From Bradyrhizobium ontarionense (lineage in GTDB: Bacteria > Pseudomonadota > Alphaproteobacteria > Rhizobiales > Xanthobacteraceae), in the NCBI RefSeq assembly GCF_021088345.1, contig NZ_CP088156.1, positions 620,001 through 684,000 of the forward strand: DNA of 64,000 bases, given 5' to 3'. The position numbers and the translations under genes were made by a program. Below are positions 28,686-37,121 of this stretch, piece after piece. Every line of letters starts with the position of its first letter. The first letter of the stretch is position 1. A model generated the notes under the pieces. The model was not told the origin of the DNA and ran no database searches. It saw nothing but the letters and a program-made list of their open reading frames with translations.

Positions 28686-28712
28686 GATGAGGCTGCAATG
28701 AGAGAAGGCCCG

Positions 28713-28943
28713 ATGTCCAAGCGCGCAATCGCCATTTTGTTCACCACGCTGCTCGGCGTCGCCGGTGCGGCCTTCGCGCAGCTGCCGACCGACGAGCAGC
28801 GCGCCGCCTGCCAGGCAGACTACATCAAATTTTGCAGCGACACGCTGCCCGGCGGCGGCCGCATCGTCGCCTGCCTGATGCGAAACTATGCGCAGCTGAC
28901 GGACACATGCAAGAAGGTGCTCGACGCCGCGAGGAACGACTAG
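28713..28943 (+). CDS. Small exported cysteine-rich-repeat protein
   Basis: 76 residues; GAGAAGG precedes the ATG. A Sec signal peptide ends at AFA-QL near residue 22. The mature ~54 residues hold four cysteines in a C-x8-C-x15-C-x12-C pattern (RAACQADYIKFC, ACLMRNYAQLTDTC), matching the short cysteine-rich repeat family common as small secreted proteins in this group. Likely folded by disulfides in the periplasm. Function unknown. Divergent from xthA. Confidence 0.75.
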   Translation: MSKRAIAILFTTLLGVAGAAFAQLPTDEQRAACQADYIKFCSDTLPGGGRIVACLMRNYAQLTDTCKKVLDAARND

Positions 28944-28975
28944 CGCAGCGTGGGGCGCGTCGCGTCTCTATAAAT

Positions 28976-29054
28976 CGGTGACAGTGCATTTAACTCGTCG
29001 AGGGCGCCCCTCCGATCCCGCTGAGCGGGGCGCGAGTTTTGTGCACTGTCACCG
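28976..29054. repeat. CGGTGACAGTGCA inverted-repeat element, complete copy
   Basis: Perfect 13-base arms at 28976-28988 and 29042-29054 bound a 79-base element with further pairing inside (TTAACTCG against CGAGTTTT, GGGCGCCCC against GGGGCGCG). Single arms recur at 31504-31516 and 35561-35573. Confidence 0.8.
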
Positions 29055-29110
29055 TAACGCGTAATGCGTAACGGCCTAACGAGAACGCGCAACGAGTCGT
29101 AATACGATAC

Positions 29111-30430
29111 TCACCCGTTCTTCGTGCCGGAGATGACGGCGAGCGCCTCCACCAGGCGGTCGAGATCCTCCTCTCCGGTATAGAGCGCCGGTGTCACGCG
29201 GATGCATTGCCCCTTGGCCACGCCCGCCCGGCGCACGGTGAGGACCTTGTGGTCGTCCCTGAGCCTCGCCACGATGGCCTCGTTGTCGGCCTTGCTGATC
29301 TTGCCGGACAGGCGAAAGGACGTGATGGCGCCATAGAGGCCGGGCTCGTCCGGCGTCAGGATCTCGACGCCCTTGAACGTCCTGACACGACGGACCCAGG
29401 AGTCGCGCAGGTAGCGCAGGCGGGCCTGCTTGGCCGCCGCCCCGATCTCCTGGTGAAGGGCGAGCGCCGTGGGCACCGTCAGCACGGTGGCGAAATTCAC
29501 CGTGCCGGTGTGTACCCGTGAGCGGATGTCGGTCTCCGGATAGTCCTCGTCGCCCATGTCGCGGTCGATGCTGTCGAGCCGGTCCTTCCTGATGTAGAGG
29601 AAGCCGACGCCGAGCGGCGCGCCGATCCATTTGTGCAGGTTGAAGCCGATGAAATCCGCCTCGAGGTCGGCGACCTTGATATCGAGCTGTCCCCACGAAT
29701 GGGCCGCGTCGACGATGGTGTCGACGCCCCTCGCTTTGGCCATGCGCACGATCTCGGCGACCGGCATCACGAGCCCGGTCCGGTGGCTGACATGGGTGAG
29801 GAGCAGAAGCCTCGTCTTCGGGTTGGCTTCGAGCGCGTGGGCATAGGCGTCGAGCACGGCCTGTCGGGTCGCCGGCTCCGGCACATCGAACTTGACCACG
29901 TCGACGCCGCGCCGCGCCTGAAGCGCGTTCATGGCATACTGCATCGAATCATAGTCGAGATCGGCATAGAGCACGGTATCGCCGGGCTTCAGCCTGTTGT
30001 AGCCGCCGATCAGAAGCTGCAGCGCCTCGGTGGCGCCGCGCGTCAGCGCGATCTCCTGAGGCGCTGCGCCCACGGCCTCCGCCACCTTGACGCGCACGGC
30101 CTCGAAATCCGCCCCGAAGCGCTGCCGCGCATAATAGGAGTTCTGGGTGTTGACCATGTCGGACTGGCGCATGAACTCGCGCCGTACCGGCTCGGGCATC
30201 ACGCCCCAATAGCCGTTCTCCAGATTGACGATGTCCGGCGTGACGGCATAGAGCCCGCGCACCGCGCCCCAATACGCCTTGTCGGTTGCGATCTCGGCCG
30301 TCGGAGCGGTCGGCAGCTTCGGCAATTCGTCGGACGCCAGCGCCGGCGCAGCCAGCGGCGCCACCGCGGCGGCCGCAAGACCCTTGAGGATCGCCCTGCG
30401 GTTGGAGGTCATGGTCTCGATGAAGTTCAT
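29111..30430 (-). CDS. Tat-exported class-V aminotransferase-like PLP protein
   Basis: 439 residues from MNFIETMTSNRR (GAGGACTGGA upstream). A twin-arginine leader (NRRAILKG, Arg11-12) with Ala-rich h-region ends near ALA-SD. The rest is a type-I fold PLP enzyme of the isopenicillin-N epimerase/cysteine-desulfurase branch: ALTRGATEAL, DAAHSWGQLD with the cofactor Asp, and the Schiff-base Lys in NLHKWIGAPLG. Tat export fits a protein folded around its cofactor before translocation. Substrate unknown. Confidence 0.85.
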   Translation of the reverse strand: MNFIETMTSNRRAILKGLAAAAVAPLAAPALASDELPKLPTAPTAEIATDKAYWGAVRGLYAVTPDIVNLENGYWGVMPEPVRREFMRQSDMVNTQNSYYARQRFGADFEAVRVKVAEAVGAAPQEIALTRGATEALQLLIGGYNRLKPGDTVLYADLDYDSMQYAMNALQARRGVDVVKFDVPEPATRQAVLDAYAHALEANPKTRLLLLTHVSHRTGLVMPVAEIVRMAKARGVDTIVDAAHSWGQLDIKVADLEADFIGFNLHKWIGAPLGVGFLYIRKDRLDSIDRDMGDEDYPETDIRSRVHTGTVNFATVLTVPTALALHQEIGAAAKQARLRYLRDSWVRRVRTFKGVEILTPDEPGLYGAITSFRLSGKISKADNEAIVARLRDDHKVLTVRRAGVAKGQCIRVTPALYTGEEDLDRLVEALAVISGTKNG

Positions 30431-30736
30431 TCCAGTCCTCGTAGTTGCGCCGGCAACAGAGCAACGGGCGACGAAGTAAAAATGACGGTCCGATGACGGT
30501 TCAATGATGCCGGGGCGTGCACGGTGGAATGAATGTCGGGCGGCGTACCGCGCGCGAAAGCGCGCTGCGGACACGGCCCGCCCACCGGCGCGATCGTAGC
30601 CGACAGGTGGTCAACGCGGAGGAGGGATGGCGGACCGCGCCCAATGTCGCTGCGCGCATCGGGGCGCGACCGACCGAAGGTGGCGCTCCCGGCTGGATCG
30701 CTGCTAGGCTCGCTCAGTGCATGCACGAGCCCCGCC
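30431..30736. other. Divergent intergenic gap, no gene seen
   Basis: 306 bases between the Tat-exported PLP enzyme and the GNAT gene. It is GC-rich and has spurious open frames in several phases; no convincing gene, hairpin or promoter was found. Confidence 0.5.
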
Positions 30737-31294
30737 ATGGCCAAACCGCCGATCCCGCACCCGATCCTCGCGACCTCCCGCCTGCGCCTGCGCCAGTTCC
30801 GTCCCGATGACGCCGACGCCATGCACCGGTGCTTCGGCGATCCGGAGGCGATGCGGTTCTGGAATCATCCGGTCCACACCAAGGTCATCGAGAGCGAGCG
30901 CGCCGTCCGCAGGTTCATCGATTGCACGCCGTCCTATTATCGGTTCTGGGCCGTGGCAGAGCCGAATTCGGACCGCTGCATCGGCATGGTCAACTATCAC
31001 GACGGTCACATCCGCAGCAGGCGGGCGGCGATCGGCTACATCGTCGATCCCGCCCGCCGGCGCGAAGGGATCGCCACCGAGGCCGTCGCGGCGATGCTCG
31101 ACTTCTGCTTCGGCGAGCTTGGCCTTCACCGCGTGCAGGCGTTGATCCATCCGGACAACACCGCCTCGCGCCGGCTGGCCGAGAAGCTCGGCTTCCGCTG
31201 CGAGGGGCAACTGCGCGACCATCTGCGCGTCGGCGACGAATGGCGCGACGACATGCTGTACGCGTTGCTGAAGACGGATCCGCGCAGTTGGTGA
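30737..31294 (+). CDS. GNAT-family N-acetyltransferase
   Basis: 185 residues. RimJ/RimL-like GNAT pattern: SRLRLRQFRPDDADAMHRCF at the start, GMVNYH strand, the acetyl-CoA loop region VDPARRREGIATEAV (R-x-x-G-I-A), then HPDNTASRRLAEKLGF. It would transfer acetyl from acetyl-CoA to an amine, often the N-terminus of a protein. The target is unknown. The chosen ATG has only a weak ribosome site. Confidence 0.87.
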   Translation: MAKPPIPHPILATSRLRLRQFRPDDADAMHRCFGDPEAMRFWNHPVHTKVIESERAVRRFIDCTPSYYRFWAVAEPNSDRCIGMVNYHDGHIRSRRAAIGYIVDPARRREGIATEAVAAMLDFCFGELGLHRVQALIHPDNTASRRLAEKLGFRCEGQLRDHLRVGDEWRDDMLYALLKTDPRSW

Positions 31295-31549
31295 TGAGGG
31301 CGGGCGCTACGCGCGGTCGCATGCGAAATCAGGTTGGGCGTAAGGACTTGCCACCTTCCTTCGAGACGCCCGCCTGCGGCGGGCTTCTCAGGACGAGGGT
31401 TGAATTCCTGGCGAGCCCTTGACCCTCACGGTGACGAGCGCCGCTGGCCGCGCGTCTCGAACCATGAGGCCAGAAGTGCACGAGCCGGGCGCGGCAAGTT
31501 TTGTGCACTGTCACCGTAATTTGTAATTGCCGCAATTGCCCGGCCGCGC
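31295..31549. repeat. Intergenic repeats between convergent genes
   Basis: Holds a GCCCGC-CTGCG-GCGGGC hairpin (31370-31386) flanked by CTTCGAGACG and CTCAGGACGAGGG, a dispersed palindrome, and one 13-base arm TGCACTGTCACCG (31504-31516) of the CGGTGACAGTGCA family. No gene. Confidence 0.6.
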
Positions 31550-32377
31550 CTATTTCGGTCGCGACGTCACGAGCGCCCGGATCTTGTCCGTATCGGCAGG
31601 CGTCGCAGGATTGTAGATCACCATGGTGAGGTCGGGCCGGCCATCGACGGCGAAGCCCGAAAATTCCAGCGAGAGCGATCCGGCGATCGGATGCTGCAGG
31701 ACTTTCACGCCATCGCCATGCCGTCCTTGCACATCATTGTCGCGCCACATCGCCGCAAATTCCGGGCTCGTCGCGCAGAGCTCATCGACCAGCGATTGGA
31801 CATTGCGGGCCGCACCGGCGCGCGCCACGTCGGCGCGGAAGGAGGCGACCACATAGCGCGCCACAGCCTGCCAGTTGGACTGTGCCGCGCGGACGCGGCT
31901 GTCTTGGAAGATCATGCGCAGAACATTGCGTTGGCCTTCCGGCAGGGTGCTGTAGTCGGTCAGAACAGCCGTCGCGGCCCTGTTCCAGGCGACGATGTCC
32001 CATGTCGCCGTGCGAACAAAGGCGGGACTGTATTCCAGCGTGTCGAGCACGCGTTGCAGGCGGGGTGAGATGCCGTCGATCGCGTGATAGCGGACTTCGG
32101 GGGGCCGGCCGAGACCGAGCAGGAACAGATGTTCGCGCTCGACGTCGGTCAGCATCATGGCGCGAGCGATGCGATCCAGCACGTCGGCGGAGGGCGCGCC
32201 GCCGCGCCCTTGCTCCAGCCAGGTGTACCAGGTGGCGCTCACATTGGCGCGCTGCGCCACCTCTTCGCGCCGAAGTCCCGGCGTTCGCCGCCGCTGCAGC
32301 GGCAGACCGAATGCGGTCGGATCGAGCTTGGCGCGGCGATCCCTGAGATAAGTCCCGAGCGAGTTGGTGTCCGTCAT
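31550..32377 (-). CDS. XRE-type regulator with MmyB-like ligand-binding domain
   Basis: 275 residues. N-terminal helix-turn-helix (TPGLRREEVAQRANVSATWYTWLEQGR) of the XRE type, then the MmyB-like PAS-related domain (LDTLEYSPAFVRTATWDIVAWNRAA, VLRMIFQDSRVR) thought to bind fatty-acid-like ligands. Divergent from the SDR-type epimerase gene; a perfect 7-base inverted repeat lies 11 bases before its start, so autorepression plus control of the SDR gene is likely. Confidence 0.9.
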   Translation of the reverse strand: MTDTNSLGTYLRDRRAKLDPTAFGLPLQRRRTPGLRREEVAQRANVSATWYTWLEQGRGGAPSADVLDRIARAMMLTDVEREHLFLLGLGRPPEVRYHAIDGISPRLQRVLDTLEYSPAFVRTATWDIVAWNRAATAVLTDYSTLPEGQRNVLRMIFQDSRVRAAQSNWQAVARYVVASFRADVARAGAARNVQSLVDELCATSPEFAAMWRDNDVQGRHGDGVKVLQHPIAGSLSLEFSGFAVDGRPDLTMVIYNPATPADTDKIRALVTSRPK

Positions 32378-32387
32378 CCTGTTAGCG

Positions 32388-32403
32388 ATTATACCCGTAT
32401 AAT
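32388..32403. promoter_or_regulatory. Palindromic operator candidate ATTATAC-CC-GTATAAT
   Basis: Perfect 7-base arms with a two-base spacer. Both strands contain TATAAT, so the palindrome overlaps possible -10 boxes for both the regulator and the SDR gene. No good -35 was seen. Position between divergent regulator and enzyme genes fits an autoregulatory operator. Confidence 0.55.
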
Positions 32404-32468
32404 GTCACTACTTTACCCGCATGAGCAACGTAGCAATATCCCGGCGGTCTGAACAGGGAGTGTGTCGC

Positions 32469-33359
32469 ATGCGCGTATTCGTCACCGGCGCCGCCGGATT
32501 CATCGGCTCCGAAACCGCGAAAGAGCTGATCGCCGGCGGGCATCAGGTCATAGGCCTCGCGCGCTCCGAAGAGAACGTCCGCACGCTCGAGCAACTGGGC
32601 GCGCAGGTTCATCGCGGCTCGCTGCAGGATCTCGAGAGCCTGAAGCGCGGCGCAAAGGACGCCGACGGCGTGATCCATCTGGCCTTCATCCATGATTTCA
32701 CGAAGTTCGCGGAGAACGGCGCGATCGACAAGGCCGCCATCGAGGCCATGGGCGATGTGCTGGCCGGAACGAACAAGCCTTTCATCGTCACCTCGGGAAC
32801 GGGGCTCGTTGCGGCAAACGTGGTGGTCACCGAAGACATGCGGCGCGCGTCCAGCGCGCATGTTCCGCGCGTGTCCGAGCAGGCCGGCCTGGCCTATGCG
32901 TCGCGCGGCGTGCGCGCGATCGCGATCCGCCTGCCGCAGGTGCACGGCGCCCCGGGAAAGGCCGGGCTGATCTCTTATCTGGTCGAGCTCGCGCGTCAGA
33001 AGGGCCGCGCCGCCTATGTCGGCGAAGGCACCGAGCGCTGGGCCGCGGCGCATCGATCGGATGTCGCCCGCCTCTACCGGCTTGCCTTGGAGAAGGGCGC
33101 GGCAGACGGGATCTACCACGCCGTCGGCGAGGAAGGCGTCCCGATGCGTGAGGTCATCGAGGTGATCGGTCGCGCGCTGAACGTGCCGGTCGTTTCGATC
33201 GGTAAGGAGGAGGCGGGCGATTATTATGGACCGCTGGCGATGTTCGCGGGCCTGGATATGCCGGCCTCCAGCGTCCTGACACAGCAGCGCCTGGGCTGGA
33301 CGCCTGACGGGATCGGCTTGATCGCCGACATCGGCCAACCGGACTACTTCAAGGCGTGA
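32469..33359 (+). CDS. NAD-dependent epimerase/dehydratase-like extended SDR
   Basis: 296 residues, AGGGAG before MRVFVTGAAG. The Rossmann motif GAAGFIG, D-x-V-I-H-L-A strand end and SGTGL strand mark an extended SDR of the atypical NmrA/epimerase group. The usual Tyr-x-x-x-Lys is not plain (YASRGVRA occupies that place), so catalysis may be altered. A short palindrome shared with the divergent MmyB-like regulator lies upstream. Substrate unknown. Confidence 0.87.
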   Translation: MRVFVTGAAGFIGSETAKELIAGGHQVIGLARSEENVRTLEQLGAQVHRGSLQDLESLKRGAKDADGVIHLAFIHDFTKFAENGAIDKAAIEAMGDVLAGTNKPFIVTSGTGLVAANVVVTEDMRRASSAHVPRVSEQAGLAYASRGVRAIAIRLPQVHGAPGKAGLISYLVELARQKGRAAYVGEGTERWAAAHRSDVARLYRLALEKGAADGIYHAVGEEGVPMREVIEVIGRALNVPVVSIGKEEAGDYYGPLAMFAGLDMPASSVLTQQRLGWTPDGIGLIADIGQPDYFKA

Positions 33360-33798
33360 GCACCGGCCGCGACCGTTGGTGCGCGCGGTCGCGCGCCGCC
33401 ATGATCTGTGGGGGATGCAAGGAGGCTTTGCACTGTAATCGCGGGCAAACGATCGGGCCCCTGCTACTGAATCCGGACCCGAAGGCGCCCGTCTTGATCG
33501 AACGATGGGGTTCTTGCGCGACCAGCCCGTAGCCCGGATGAGCGCAGCGATATCCAGGTTCTCCGATACAGCGCGTGGGATCCCGGATGTCGCTGCGCTC
33601 ATCCGGGCTACGCTTGCTTACCCGGAGGATAACGGCACACGCCTGAAGGTATCGACCCCGGATTCGCCTACCGCCCGGGCGAGCAGCCGGTTGAAACGGA
33701 CGATTGATCAGGTGTCTTGCGCCGGAGCGTGTAAAGGCCTGCCTTGCTGCATCCACAGGTTGTGATAACCTAAGCGTTTTATTTGGGGGGTGATCGCA
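33360..33798. other. Intergenic gap carrying one palindromic repeat
   Basis: 439 bases without a convincing gene. It contains the 23-base perfect inverted repeat listed at 33528-33612. Base composition drops toward AT near 33770, where the next gene and its GGGGGGTG ribosome site begin. Confidence 0.5.
33528..33612. repeat. CGTAGCCCGGATGAGCG palindromic repeat
   Basis: Perfect 23-base arms at 33528-33550 (CGTAGCCCGGATGAGCGCAG...) and 33590-33612 surround a 39-base loop. A single right arm, identical over 23 bases, recurs at 35954-35976. Confidence 0.85.
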
Positions 33799-34302
33799 AT
33801 GCGAATTTTTCTTTTCGCGGCTCTTTGTTTTGCCATTCTATCAGGAAGCGAGGCGGCGGCTGATGGCTGCGACGTTTTAAAAGCCTGTCAAGACATGGCG
33901 TGGTGCAAGTACACTTATCGAGGTGGCGAATGGAAGGATGATCCGCAAGTAAGTGAATTCGAAAAGGCGATGCAGCGCGACGATCCCGCGGCGGAAAAAG
34001 ATATGGCCGAGCGGTGTCACCATTTGGCCGGGAAGGATGAAGACTGGACGAATAACGGAAAAGGCTGTCCGTTGGAGACGATCAACCAGGTCGGACGGAA
34101 GGCGCGTATAAACGCATGTGTTGGCCTCGCTCAGCCCCCGGTGCCGCCGAACACCAGAGTATGCGCAAATTGTCGAACAAACGATGTTCCCCAGATTGTC
34201 TGCGGTAAGCCAACAAGCCTCAATCTCCACAAAGGAGACAGGTGCGACTGCAATGGTCATTCGGGCAAGGCCATCACCATGCCGGAGGCTCCTTGCGACT
34301 GA
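33799..34302 (+). CDS. Secreted cysteine-rich hypothetical protein
   Basis: 167 residues; GGGGGGTG precedes the ATG. The signal peptide (MRIFLFAALCFAILSGSEA) ends near AAA. The mature protein holds about twelve cysteines (DGCDVLKACQDMAWCKY, VCANCRTNDVPQIVC, RCDCNGHS), suggesting several disulfides. Base composition is clearly more AT-rich than the neighbours, a sign of acquisition from elsewhere. No family recognised. Confidence 0.65.
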   Translation: MRIFLFAALCFAILSGSEAAADGCDVLKACQDMAWCKYTYRGGEWKDDPQVSEFEKAMQRDDPAAEKDMAERCHHLAGKDEDWTNNGKGCPLETINQVGRKARINACVGLAQPPVPPNTRVCANCRTNDVPQIVCGKPTSLNLHKGDRCDCNGHSGKAITMPEAPCD

Positions 34303-34530
34303 CCACCCACTTAGGAGTCCCACTTGCGGCCCGGTGGGCGGCGCCATCAAACCCGAAAACGCTTGCGTCACGCTGGTTTCCTGCATTTTCGAGCGAAGTG
34401 GGACTCGCCGCCGCAAAATCCCGAAAACCAACCGCGGAATCTCCCGGCGTTTCATCGCGCGCCGCGCCGCACGGTGTCATTCGAAGTTGCGCGCGCCGAT
34501 TCCGCCAACGCCGCGCCGCCGAGCGAATTG
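34303..34530. repeat. Gap with an 11-base inverted repeat
   Basis: GAGTCCCACTT (34315-34325) and AAGTGGGACTC (34396-34406) form perfect arms 70 bases apart. The region between the secreted protein and the aldo/keto reductase has no gene. Confidence 0.5.
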
Positions 34531-35552
34531 ATGGACTATCGACGGCTCGGCCATTCCGGCCTGCGGGTGCCGGTGCTCAGCTTCGGCACCGCGACCTTCG
34601 GCGGCAGCAACGACTTCTTCAAGGCCTGGGGCGCCACCGATGCGGGCGGCGCCGCCCGGCTGATCGACGTTTGCCTCGATCACGGCATCTCGATGTTCGA
34701 CAGCGCCGACGTCTATTCGGATGGCCTCGCCGAGAGCATTCTCGGCCAGGCCATCAAAGGCAAGCGCGGCCGGCTGCTGATCTCGACCAAGGCGACGTTC
34801 CCGCGAGGCGATGGTCCGAACGACTACGGCTCGTCGCGCCGGCATCTGACCGAAGCCGTCGACGGTTCACTGAAGCGGCTCGGCGTCGACCACATCGATT
34901 TGTTCCAGCGGCACGGCCAGGACTACAACACCCCAGTCGAGGAGACCCTGGCTGTGCTCGACGGCTCCGTGCGCGCCGGCAAGATCCGCTACATCGGCTG
35001 CTCGAATTTCTCCGGCTGGCACCTGATGAAGTCGCTGGCGTCGTCGAGCGCTACGGCACTCAGCGCTACGTCGCGCACCAGGCCTATTATTCGCTGCTGA
35101 ACCGCGGCTATGAGTGGGAGCTGATGTCGCTCGGTCTGGACCAGGGCGTCGGCGCGGTGATCTGGAGCCCGCTCGGCTGGGGCAAGCTAACCGGCAAGAT
35201 CCGCAGGGGACAGCCGGCCAAGCCCGGCACCCGCGCCCATGACATCGCCGGTACTGGCGCGCATTTCGAGGAAGAGCGGCTCTATCGCATCGTCGATACG
35301 CTCGACGCCGCCGCGAAAGACACGGGCAAGACGATCCCGCAGGTCGCGCTGAACTGGCTGCCGCAGCGTCCGACCGTCTCGACCCTCATCGTCGGCGCGC
35401 GCAACGAGACCCAGCTGATCGAGAACATCGGCGCCGTGGGCTGGAGCCTGACCCCCGAGCAGGTCGCCCGCCTCGACGCCGCCAGCGACACCCCGCCGGC
35501 CTATCCGGTCTGGCACCAGCGCGGCTTTCCGATGCTGAACGAGCGTGGGTAG
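34531..35552 (+). pseudogene. Aldo/keto reductase split by a one-base frameshift
   Basis: Two frames join into one ~340-residue aldo/keto reductase. The first (34531 to ~35040) has LSFGTATFGG, the catalytic Asp/Tyr in FDSADVYSDG, Lys in STKATF, His in QRHGQDYN and CSNFSGWHLMKSLA. The second continues VVERYGTQRYVAHQAYYSLL, VIWSPLGWGKLTGK, PQVALNWLPQRP and TLIVGARNETQL with the NADP-binding end. The break at 35039-35043 (GCGTCGTCGAG where GCGGTCGTCGAG fits) lacks one G. Real decay or a base-call error. Confidence 0.85.
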
Positions 35553-35560
35553 AACCAATT

Positions 35561-35573
35561 CGGTGACAGTGCA
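35561..35573 (+). repeat. CGGTGACAGTGCA single arm
   Basis: Identical 13 bases to the left arm of the 28976 element, followed by CTTAACAACGCAG. It lies nine bases after the aldo/keto reductase stop and touches the end of the opposite-strand small gene. Confidence 0.7.
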
Positions 35574-35574
35574 C

Positions 35575-35778
35575 TTAACAACGCAGCCGTGATGCTGCGT
35601 CGCGTGCGGCCATCAACATCTGCTCGACGATCGCATCGAATTCTTCCTTGGCGATAGGATCACTTGCAGCCATTTCGTCGTACGATTTTCGATACGGCTC
35701 CCACCAATGGTGGTGAAGCCCTGCCATGTGGAGAACCCGAGCCGCTGCCTCTACTTCTTCCAATGAAGGACGCCACAC
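35575..35778 (-). CDS. Small hypothetical protein
   Basis: 67 residues with a GTG start and no strong ribosome site. Sequence is protein-like and helical: LEEVEAAARVLHMAGLHHHWWEPY, then IAKEEFDAIVEQMLMAARDAA. No signal peptide, membrane segment or known family. It ends inside the CGGTGACAGTGCA repeat arm. It could be a real short cytosolic protein or the remnant of one. Confidence 0.45.
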   Translation of the reverse strand: MWRPSLEEVEAAARVLHMAGLHHHWWEPYRKSYDEMAASDPIAKEEFDAIVEQMLMAARDAASRLRC

Positions 35779-35953
35779 TGTGTACCGCCTCCCAAGTCGC
35801 GCAGCGGTGCTTCCATATCAGATAAACTATGTCATGTCTCTTGCATCGAGGCGAAGTCGCCTTGGAGTACGGTGCATAGAATTTGTTCTACAAGGCTCTT
35901 CGCTAGGTCAGGGGCACGAAGAGCTTTGTTCACCATCGCCGCAATGCCGAGTG

Positions 35954-35976
35954 TCGCTGCGCTCATCCGGGCTACG
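35954..35976. repeat. Half copy of the CGTAGCCCGGATGAGCG palindrome
   Basis: 23 bases identical to the right arm at 33590-33612; no left arm was found nearby, so the element is truncated here. Confidence 0.7.
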
Positions 35977-35988
35977 CTTGTTGCAATG

Positions 35989-36455
35989 TCAGGGTAGGTC
36001 TGGACAGCCGTCCCGCAATTGTAGCCGTTGAAACTGCCGCGTCACTTCGAGAAGCGTCGAGTCTCGCAGGCTGAACAGGAAGCGGATGCTGGTCTGATCG
36101 GGTGCCTGCTGTGACGACGGTGGATCGCGGAGTTCGACCTGAACGTAGTGGGGCACGATCGTCTCGTCATGATACCAGGAGCCCATCAGAAACACTTGGC
36201 GGCGCGAGCCCTTGGAGACCAGCCGCAGCAGACATGGTTGGACGCGGGTTTCTCGGTCAGACGAGAGGAAGCTCAATTCCTGCAAGGCGCCCGCGTCGCC
36301 CTCAGAGACCGCAAGTGCAGACGCGTCGCCTGATAGGCAGGCGGCAGCTCCGGGATTATGCCGTCGGTGCCGAGGGAAAGGATACGATCTCGATGCGCGA
36401 TAGCTGCCGTGGTGGCGAGCATGACAGTCGCGACAAGGGCCATCATACGGTTCAT
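35989..36455 (-). pseudogene. Secreted hypothetical protein, probably frameshifted
   Basis: The upstream frame (36455 to ~36320) begins with a good signal peptide, MNRMMALVATVMLATTAAIA, then HRDRILSLGTDGIIPELPPAYQATR. The next frame carries on in protein-like codons with high GC third positions: ALAVSEGDAGALQELSFLSS, QVFLMGSWYHDETIVPHYVQVELRD, TSIRFLFSLRDSTLLEVTRQFQRL. One missing or extra base near 36310-36340 would join them into ~155 residues. No family recognised. The join is inferred. Confidence 0.4.
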
Positions 36456-36584
36456 GGCGAGGCGCTCATCTCGAGGAGGTGGCTGGTCCGCGGTTCTTTT
36501 AGCACATGGCTATCGCCGATCGCGGGTCGATCAGCCCGACCTTGGTGTCGAGCATGCGCGAACATACGAATTTTCCCAACCATC

Positions 36585-37121
36585 TCAACGCGACACACCC
36601 TGTCCAGTCCTCCCGCGAAAAATATTCCTCTTTCGTCTTTCCAGAAATTGTGTTTCTCTACCTCCATCCCGCCTCGGCACGAGGGGCGTATCGCGATCGT
36701 CACGGAACGCGGGGTGGGATGCGGTGGGCGCTTGGGGCTGCAGCATGGCTTGATGTCGTGCGGACGAAAGGCTTTGAGCGCACGGTGAAGTCGTATGGTC
36801 CTGGCCTCCCGACGCTGAGGCTACGCCGGCGGTGATGATGATCCGCCGGTCACGGGGGCAAGACAGCCCGGTCCCCGGGGAGAGTACGTATAAGTCGTCA
36901 AACCATCGCGCAGGGAATGCCGGTTGACGGCTGGACCTGTGGTGACTGCCGCCTGCTTTTTTCTGCAGGCGGGCCATGGGTTGCGGCCAGCACCCGGCAT
37001 TCCCTGCGCCCTCGTTTTTCGAAGAGGGTGAAATCGAGATGCAAGCCTCGGGCGTTACATGCCGCGAGAACGAGGACGTATGTCCGGACACCGTCATTGC
37101 GAGCGAAGCTCGCAATGACGG
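36585..37121. repeat. Composite dispersed repeat ending in a CGTCATTGCGAG hairpin
   Basis: The 715-base gap 36456-37170 has no convincing gene. Its minus-strand frame would read peptides such as EGAGNAGCWPQP and LSPGTGLSCPRDRR, a pattern I recall as a recurrent spurious translation in Bradyrhizobium-group genomes. It ends with CGTCATTGCGAGC-GAA-GCTCGCAATGACG (37092-37120). This suggests a several-hundred-base repeat rather than coding DNA. Family membership is from memory. Confidence 0.4.
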
